From positions 1-64,000 of the forward strand of contig NZ_WGDD01000058.1 in NCBI RefSeq assembly GCF_015493435.1: a DNA stretch of 64,000 bases, read 5' to 3'. Below, piece by piece: positions 58,820-64,000 of this stretch. This stretch comes from Sulfurovum sp. (GTDB lineage: Bacteria > Campylobacterota > Campylobacteria > Campylobacterales > Sulfurovaceae). Positions within the stretch are counted from its first letter, which is position 1. Each line of letters starts with the position of its first letter. The position numbers and the translations under genes were made by a program. Under the pieces are notes generated by a model. The model made no database searches. It had not been told where the DNA came from and worked only from the letters and a program-made list of their open reading frames with translations.

Positions 58820-59452
58820 ATGAAACCACATTACTATATTTGCCATGAATGCGACGAGATCAGCAAAGTCAGTACGCCTCATAAGCCGGGTCGCTACAAG
58901 TGCCCCCGATGCGGCACAAAACTCTATACCTACAAGCCCGGGATGGTCGAAAAGATCTATGCCTACAACCTTGCAGCACTCTTCCTGTTCATCGTAGCGA
59001 ACTATTTTCCCTTTTTGAGTTTTCATGTAGCCGGCAGCAGTTCCCATGCCAACTTTACAACCAGTATTTTTTACCTTTACCAGGAAGAGCAGTGGATGAT
59101 GGCGACAGCGATCCTGCTGACAACTATCGTCGTTCCTCTCTCCAGAATCCTTCTTTACTGCATTCTGTTCGGCTCTCTCTATCACGGCTATCTTCCGCGT
59201 TATGCAGCACATATGCTTAAAACATTGGAAAAACTTCTTCCCTGGGGTATGCTCGACGTCCTCTTTCTCGGGGTGCTGGTTTCCATTGTCAAACTGGTCA
59301 AAATGGGGACGATCATCCCCGGTACCTCTCTGTGGGCATTCATGCTGATGGTCATGGTCATGGCTGCCGCACAGTCTATTTTCGATCCGCATCAGATATG
59401 GGAACGCATCGGTGAGAGAAAACGTCTTGAGCGTAGAAAGGCAGAGGTATGA
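58820..59452 (+). CDS. pqiA: PqiA-domain membrane protein, first
   Basis: A 210-residue protein. A zinc ribbon at the N-terminus (YYICHECDEI, then KCPRCGTKLYTYK) is followed by about four membrane helices with the PqiA marks ANYFPFLSF and GMLDVLFLGVLVS. E. coli PqiA is a single protein with two such halves; here they are two genes. The complex with PqiB and PqiC is thought to move lipids between membranes. The start is unclear: ATG at 58820 has only a weak site, while the frame is open to TTG at 58700 near AAGGAG. The next gene overlaps by four bases. Confidence 0.85.
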   Translation: MKPHYYICHECDEISKVSTPHKPGRYKCPRCGTKLYTYKPGMVEKIYAYNLAALFLFIVANYFPFLSFHVAGSSSHANFTTSIFYLYQEEQWMMATAILLTTIVVPLSRILLYCILFGSLYHGYLPRYAAHMLKTLEKLLPWGMLDVLFLGVLVSIVKLVKMGTIIPGTSLWAFMLMVMVMAAAQSIFDPHQIWERIGERKRLERRKAEV

Positions 59453-60078
59453 GAGCCATAGAAAGAGGTTTGACCAACTGCCCCGTCTGTCATGCCATTG
59501 TCAAGGTACCTCCGGAGGGCATGAATGAAGTAGCTTACTGTCCCCGCTGTGACAGCGAGGTCCATATGCGTAAACCCCAGGCCGTTCAAAAAACATGGGC
59601 TTATTTGATCGCAAGTATTGTCTTTTTCATTCCGGCAAACATTCTTCCCATGATGCATGTCGTTACCTTTGCCGGTACAGAATCAGACACAATTATGAGC
59701 GGTGTGTTCTACTTTATGGAAACAAAAGCCTATCTTATCGCTTTCGTTATTTTCACGGCAAGTATCTTTGTACCCATCCTGAAAATACTTATTCTGATCT
59801 ATCTTCTCCTCTCTGTACAAAAAGGATCATGTATGCATCGTAAAAAAAGGAAGAAGCTTTATGTCCTTACCGAAATTATTGGGCGATGGTCCATGGTCGA
59901 CGTCTACGTCGTCGGTACCATGGTCGCACTGGTCCATTTTGGCGGTCTGACAGAGATAAAAGCCGGTTTGGGCGCCAATTTTTTCCTTCTGGTGGTGATC
60001 ATGACCATGCTTGCAGCGATGTCATTCGACCCCAAACTGATCTGGGACAATACAAAGGAGTGTAATGCAAAACAATAA
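59449..60078 (+). CDS. pqiA: PqiA-domain membrane protein, second
   Basis: A 209-residue protein with a second zinc ribbon (LTNCPVCHAIVKV, then YCPRCDSEVHMRK) and four helices with the PqiA marks ANILPMMHV and WSMVDVYVVGTMVALV. Together with the preceding protein it equals the two halves of PqiA. It overlaps the upstream gene by four bases and pqiB by fourteen, so the operon is translated as a chain. Such overlap favours a stable 1:1 complex. Confidence 0.88.
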   Translation: MRAIERGLTNCPVCHAIVKVPPEGMNEVAYCPRCDSEVHMRKPQAVQKTWAYLIASIVFFIPANILPMMHVVTFAGTESDTIMSGVFYFMETKAYLIAFVIFTASIFVPILKILILIYLLLSVQKGSCMHRKKRKKLYVLTEIIGRWSMVDVYVVGTMVALVHFGGLTEIKAGLGANFFLLVVIMTMLAAMSFDPKLIWDNTKECNAKQ

Positions 60079-61663
60079 CGATGATCTCTCACACGTAGAG
60101 ATAGAAGAGGCTGTATGGCGAGAGAAACGCAAAACAATATCCACTGTCTGGATCGTCCCGATCGTCGCACTGATCGTCGGAGCGTGGCTGATCCTGCAAA
60201 GCATCAATGAGAAGGGGCCGGTCATTCACATCACCTTTAAGTCAGCAGAAGGGGTCACTGCCGGGAAAACCGTTATCAAATACAAAGATATCGAAGTAGG
60301 GAAAGTCACCGATGTCGATTTCAGCAAAGACCTTTCCAGCGTCATCATCACAGCCGAGATGAAAAAGAACATGAAACCCTACCTGAGTGAAAAGAGTAAA
60401 TTCTGGATCATGAAAGCCCGTGTCGGGCTCAACCAGGTTGAAGGCCTGGACACGCTTCTTTCCGGGGTCTACATTGTCATGGACCCTGAAAAAGGTGAGG
60501 TCAGAACCAGGGAATTCAAAGGCCTGGACACCATACCTGTCATATCCACAGATGAAAAAGGTACAAGTTACATACTGGAGGCACAGGATATAGGCTCTAT
60601 CGGTATCGGTTCACCCATTTACTACAAAAAACTTCCTGCCGGAAGTGTCAGTGCCTATCACCTTTCCAAAGACGGTCGAAGCGTAGAGATTGAAGTCTTC
60701 ATTAAAGCACCTTTCGACAAGCTCATCACAAACCATACACGCTTTTGGAATGCCAGCGGTATCAGTGCTTCACTCAGTGCTGACGGGGTCAGTATACGCA
60801 CAGAGTCTCTTACTTCTATTATTGCCGGTGGTCTGGCATTCGACAATTTCCATGAACAGGGTACAAAACAAAAGGTCGAACCAAAATACAAATTCACGCT
60901 ATACAGTACGAGAAAAGATGCCAAAAAACAGCACTATCAGAGAGAACTTTTCTTCTGGGTCTATTTCGACAGCAGTATCCGAGGACTCTCAGTAGGTGCA
61001 CCCGTAGAATTCCGTGGTGTAAATATCGGTGAGGTCGTAGACTTCTCTTTAATAGGCAATGCCGCTGATGCACATTTCACCATTCCCATTCTTATCAAGA
61101 TCGAGCCTGAACGTTTCACAATCATGCATCGTGACGAAAATGCAAGCAGGGATGAGGTTAATGAGGCCATATTGAAAAAGCTGATCCAGAATGGCTTCCG
61201 GGCACAGCTGAAAAGCGGAAACCTTATCACCGGAGAGCTCTTCGTCGACCTTGATATGTACAAAGATGTACCTGCCGAAACACTCAAAAAAAACAATGGC
61301 CTTTTTGTTCTTCCAACCGTTCCCGGAACCATCGAAACACTTAAGTCAGACTTGAAAAGCGTCCTTAACAACATTGCCAAAGTGCCGTTCGAAGCCATAG
61401 GAAAAGAGCTGCAGGAAACACTCAAAGAGGTCAGGACCGGGACCCTGCCGCAGCTTAATACCACCATTAAAAGCACAGATACTATGATGAGAGGTGCCAC
61501 TTCCAGCATGCAGGCTTTGCAAAAGAATTATCTTGACTCCAATGCACAGATCAACAAAAAAGTCATGAGACTGCTTGACGAAATGACAAGTACCAGCCGG
61601 TCCATCAAAAACCTGACCGATTATCTTGAACGACACCCCGAATCACTTATTAAAGGAAGATAG
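60065..61663 (+). CDS. pqiB: PqiB, MCE-domain intermembrane bridge protein
   Basis: A 532-residue protein with one N-terminal membrane helix (TVWIVPIVALIVGAWLI, about 23-40) and three MCE domains in the periplasm. They open near FKSAEGVTAGKTVIKYKD, GSPIYYKKLPAG and GLSVGAPVEFRGVNIGEV. A long coiled-coil tail follows (about 420-530). E. coli PqiB (546) builds a hexameric tube spanning the periplasm for lipid transport. Length and layout match well. Confidence 0.93.
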   Translation: MQNNNDDLSHVEIEEAVWREKRKTISTVWIVPIVALIVGAWLILQSINEKGPVIHITFKSAEGVTAGKTVIKYKDIEVGKVTDVDFSKDLSSVIITAEMKKNMKPYLSEKSKFWIMKARVGLNQVEGLDTLLSGVYIVMDPEKGEVRTREFKGLDTIPVISTDEKGTSYILEAQDIGSIGIGSPIYYKKLPAGSVSAYHLSKDGRSVEIEVFIKAPFDKLITNHTRFWNASGISASLSADGVSIRTESLTSIIAGGLAFDNFHEQGTKQKVEPKYKFTLYSTRKDAKKQHYQRELFFWVYFDSSIRGLSVGAPVEFRGVNIGEVVDFSLIGNAADAHFTIPILIKIEPERFTIMHRDENASRDEVNEAILKKLIQNGFRAQLKSGNLITGELFVDLDMYKDVPAETLKKNNGLFVLPTVPGTIETLKSDLKSVLNNIAKVPFEAIGKELQETLKEVRTGTLPQLNTTIKSTDTMMRGATSSMQALQKNYLDSNAQINKKVMRLLDEMTSTSRSIKNLTDYLERHPESLIKGR

Positions 61664-62245
61664 ATGAAATACAGACTATACATACTTTTTATTTCAGTGG
61701 GACTGCTGCTGAGCGGCTGCAGCAGCAAATCAAACTTTTACCAGCTTTACCCTAAAAGTGCACAAAACACAAACAGCACCAAAAGCACAAGAGGAACAGT
61801 CATCGGTATTGCCGAGGTAAAAGTAGCCGAATATCTTACAAAGTCGGCCATTGTCACCCGTATGGATGCAAGCCGCGTCTCGATACATGAAACAGACCTG
61901 TGGGCCGGTTCATTTGCCAAGAATATCCAGTCTGTTCTCACACACAACATCGCCAGCCTGCTCCCCCAATATACCTTCCTATCCTATCCCTGGGAAGAAC
62001 CTATCGATGACAAATACCGCATCTATATCACCATCGACCGTTTCGACGGTTCCCAGACAGGCAAGGTTACCCTGCAGGGAAGATGGAGTGTCATCAACAA
62101 AGAAGAAAACAAAGTACTGTACAGTGAATCTGTCAACTACACTGCCCAGGGCGGAAAAACACTTGACGCTATTATAGACACCCAAAGCAAACTGCTTGAA
62201 CAGCTCAGCAGACGTATCGCAGCCAAAGTGCGAACACGTCTATAA
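61664..62245 (+). CDS. pqiC: PqiC-like outer-membrane lipoprotein
   Basis: A 193-residue lipoprotein. The signal ends in the lipobox LLLSGC with Cys19, followed by SSKSNFYQL, the ABC-transport auxiliary/PqiC form. The mature part is a beta-rich DUF330-like domain (YRIYITIDRFDGS, VTLQGRWSVI). In the Pqi system it forms the outer-membrane docking ring for PqiB. It begins immediately after the pqiB stop. Confidence 0.88.
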   Translation: MKYRLYILFISVGLLLSGCSSKSNFYQLYPKSAQNTNSTKSTRGTVIGIAEVKVAEYLTKSAIVTRMDASRVSIHETDLWAGSFAKNIQSVLTHNIASLLPQYTFLSYPWEEPIDDKYRIYITIDRFDGSQTGKVTLQGRWSVINKEENKVLYSESVNYTAQGGKTLDAIIDTQSKLLEQLSRRIAAKVRTRL

Positions 62246-62257
62246 AATGGATATTAT

Positions 62258-62635
62258 GTGAAAATACGAGTTTATTATGAAGATACCGATGCCGGAGGCA
62301 TCACGTACCATACACGCTACATCAATTTTTGCGAGAGGGCACGTTCCGAGGTCTTCTTTGAACGGGGTATGATGCCGGGTGAAGGTTCTGACAGCGGCTT
62401 TGTAGTACGAAATATCAATGCCGGTTTTCTGGCTACTTCCACTCTGGGGGATATGCTGGAGGTCAATTCAACGATACTCAGCCGAAAAAGCTCTTCCATA
62501 GTCCTGCTTCAGGAGATCTTCAAGGAAAACATCAGGGTCTTTTCCATGGAAGTAACCCTCGTATACATCGAGAACGGAAGACCCAGGCGTATTCCTGAGA
62601 GGTTTCAAGTGATCTTCGATTCTTTTGAAGCTTAG
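62258..62635 (+). CDS. ybgC: YbgC/FadM-type acyl-CoA thioesterase
   Basis: A 125-residue hotdog-fold enzyme. The catalytic motif YYEDTDAGGITYHTRYINF is near the N-terminus with the active aspartate. It hydrolyses short-chain or aromatic acyl-CoA, or acyl-ACP, in the cytoplasm. In many bacteria ybgC is next to tol-pal; here it ends the pqi operon, which links it again with envelope lipid work. It starts with GTG 12 bases after pqiC. Confidence 0.93.
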   Translation: MKIRVYYEDTDAGGITYHTRYINFCERARSEVFFERGMMPGEGSDSGFVVRNINAGFLATSTLGDMLEVNSTILSRKSSSIVLLQEIFKENIRVFSMEVTLVYIENGRPRRIPERFQVIFDSFEA

Positions 62636-62704
62636 GTTCCCTTCTTCTTTAAATTTTTTTACCTACATACTTAATTCAAAATATCGTCAGGGGTTTTATA
62701 AAAC

Positions 62705-62741
62705 GACAGATTTTTGACAGATTCTTTGGATATAATATTAT
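62705..62741 (+). promoter_or_regulatory. Promoter of the AI-2E family gene
   Basis: A perfect TTGACA box (62714-62719) and TATTAT (62736-62741) are 16 bases apart. GACAGATT is repeated at 62705-62712 and 62716-62723, eleven bases (one helical turn) apart and overlapping the -35 box, which could be an activator or repressor site. Confidence 0.6.
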
Positions 62742-62770
62742 AAAAATATATTATCCCAAGGAACCCGATC

Positions 62771-63850
62771 GTGAACATCACAGAACGTGAAGAAAAGGTC
62801 AATCTGGCCATAGAGATCGCCATAAAAGTCGGTATGATCGCTCTGGTCATCTACCTCTCCTACCTGATCGCCAAACCGTTTATGGCCATGGTTGTCTGGG
62901 GTATCATCATCGCTGTAGGTATCAACCCGCTTGTGACGATGCTTGAAAAACGCTTTGGACACAGAAAAAAGATCATCATTGCCATTACCGTTGCCGTGAT
63001 TGCCGGATTGATCCTTCCGACCTATGCGCTTTCGGGCAAAACCATTGAAACCTCAAAGCACATTATCCATGTTATGGAAGAGGGAAATATTACTATTCCC
63101 CCTCCGACAGAACAAGTCAAAGAGTGGCCGCTCATCGGGAAAAAGACTTACACTCTATGGAATAATGCTTCACATAACCTAAAAAAAACACTGGCTCCCT
63201 TCTCAAAAGATATCAAAAAAGTCCTCACCACCCTGCTCTCTTCCATCGGGGGCCTGATCGGTACGGTATTCATGTTTGTGGTCTCCATGGTCATTGCTGC
63301 TGCTTTTCTCATAGGAAGCGAAAGCGCAGTCAAATTCTACAGAGACCTTTCCCGCCGTCTCATGGGAGACAAAGGCGATGACTGGGCCAAACTCTCCACT
63401 CTGACCGTACGTTCTGTGGTCAACGGTGTTCTGGGCGTAGCCATCATACAGGCGGGCTTTGCACTGGTAGGTATGACACTAATGGGCATTCCGCTTGCCA
63501 TTGTCTGGGCCGTGGTCATCATGTTCCTGACCATCATACAGCTTCCGGCGCTGATTGTTATCGCACCGATGATCGCTTATGTTTTTTCCCAGGGTTCCGG
63601 GACGGCGGAAGTGGTCTTTACCATCTATATGCTGATCGTGGGTGCAAGTGACGGTGTTCTCAAACCAATACTGATGGGAAGAGGTGTCGATGTCCCGATG
63701 CTTGTCATTCTTATCGGTGCGATCGGCGGAATGATGCTCATGGGAATGATCGGTCTCTTCTTGGGTGCGGTCATCTTCGCCCTGGCTTACACGCTCTTTG
63801 GATTCTGGATCGCGGAAGTGAAAGAGGATGAAGCCGTCCAAGAAGTGTAA
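62771..63850 (+). CDS. AI-2E family transporter-like permease
   Basis: A 359-residue membrane protein with about eight helices and a periplasmic insertion in the middle. The family features are a short N-terminal helix pair, a GIIIAVGINPLV segment, and the late block LPALIVIAPMIAYVF... followed by GRGVDVPMLVILIGAIGGM and GLFLGAVIFALAY. Members export autoinducer-2 in some bacteria, or ions in others, so the name is not a proof of substrate. The start is GTG with AAGGAACCCGATC before it. Confidence 0.88.
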   Translation: MNITEREEKVNLAIEIAIKVGMIALVIYLSYLIAKPFMAMVVWGIIIAVGINPLVTMLEKRFGHRKKIIIAITVAVIAGLILPTYALSGKTIETSKHIIHVMEEGNITIPPPTEQVKEWPLIGKKTYTLWNNASHNLKKTLAPFSKDIKKVLTTLLSSIGGLIGTVFMFVVSMVIAAAFLIGSESAVKFYRDLSRRLMGDKGDDWAKLSTLTVRSVVNGVLGVAIIQAGFALVGMTLMGIPLAIVWAVVIMFLTIIQLPALIVIAPMIAYVFSQGSGTAEVVFTIYMLIVGASDGVLKPILMGRGVDVPMLVILIGAIGGMMLMGMIGLFLGAVIFALAYTLFGFWIAEVKEDEAVQEV

Positions 63851-63865
63851 AGCATACCTGAAACC

Positions 63866-64000
63866 ATGAAAAAGATCACACAGAAAAACAATTTTTTCTA
63901 TCTTTTCTTCGCATTGATTACCCTGCTCTTTTCCGCAGCTGTGGTCGCAGAGGTTCAGGGCAGTTTCATGGAGGACATTTTTTCATTCATGACTGTTCTG
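63866..64000 (+). CDS. N-terminal part of a membrane protein, cut by the window edge
   Basis: ATG at 63866-63868 opens a frame that is still open at the window end (45 codons). It begins MKKITQKNNFFYLFFALITL and is followed by a hydrophobic helix. The beginning is like that of small potassium-channel-like proteins, but too little is visible to say. It lies 15 bases after the AI-2E family gene; no strong ribosome binding site is seen. Confidence 0.55.
   Translation, partial: MKKITQKNNFFYLFFALITLLFSAAVVAEVQGSFMEDIFSFMTVL

Noticed and set aside
1-64000. tRNA, rRNA and CRISPR arrays
   Set aside because: Looked for T-loop-like GTTCGA/GTTCAA contexts, conserved rRNA blocks and regularly spaced repeats; those found lie inside genes or lack partners.

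Overview
The window looks like chromosome from a sulfur-metabolising member of the Campylobacterota (epsilonproteobacteria), most plausibly a Sulfurovum-like organism. This rests on gene content (Psr-type polysulfide/thiosulfate reductase with NrfD-type anchor, a Tat-exported sulfide:quinone oxidoreductase, fused ResB/CcsA cytochrome c assembly protein, OadGAB with PckA, Campylobacterota-style extended -10 promoters reading TGCTATAAT) and on moderate GC with tightly packed short operons. No rRNA, tRNA or CRISPR array was seen. The assignment is inference; no database was searched.

Layout. 1-7.5 kb: minus-strand tetR-tolC-adaptor-RND efflux operon followed by a DUF4395 gene, a terminator and an AhpD-like gene. 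7.6-9.7 kb: plus-strand 31-codon membrane micro-ORF plus XpaC-like and TelA-like genes. 9.7-14.9 kb: pckA and oadGAB, a PEP/oxaloacetate/pyruvate node linked to sodium pumping. 15-22.8 kb: housekeeping genes (DEAD-box helicase, uppP, ABC exporter, serB, MTHFR-like, thioredoxin, lpxH-like). 22.8-24.4 kb: a small mobile-element graveyard with a broken REP-associated (RAYT) transposase, the 3' tail of an IS3-type transposase and an AT-rich orphan membrane gene. 24.5-45.2 kb: argC, greA, surE, tcdA, phosphoesterase, ccsBA, TPR, XRE regulator, polA, uvrA, TSUP permease, the rlmH-dksA-like-membrane-dusB operon, aat-like and FAH-like genes.

45.3-47.5 kb: a compact module of AhpD-like and exported DsrE-like genes, a divergent MerR regulator and a small exported three-cysteine protein. 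Two copies of the same 17-bp dyad lie in front of the two transcription units, so it reads as a small self-contained regulon of unknown purpose. 47.6-57.5 kb: redox sulfur region with a DsbD lacking its periplasmic alpha domain, a Tat-exported SQR, and psrA1-psrB-psrC-psrA2, in which two paralogous catalytic subunits share one electron-transfer and one membrane subunit. An FNR-like box sits at about -40 of the psr promoter. 57.5-64 kb: mrp, a pqiA-pqiA-pqiB-pqiC lipid-trafficking operon with PqiA split in two, ybgC, an AI-2E family permease and the start of a membrane protein.

The genes most worth attention are the MerR/DsrE/AhpD module, the double-PsrA operon with its neighbouring SQR, and the RAYT remnant with GTAG-headed palindromes elsewhere in the window.
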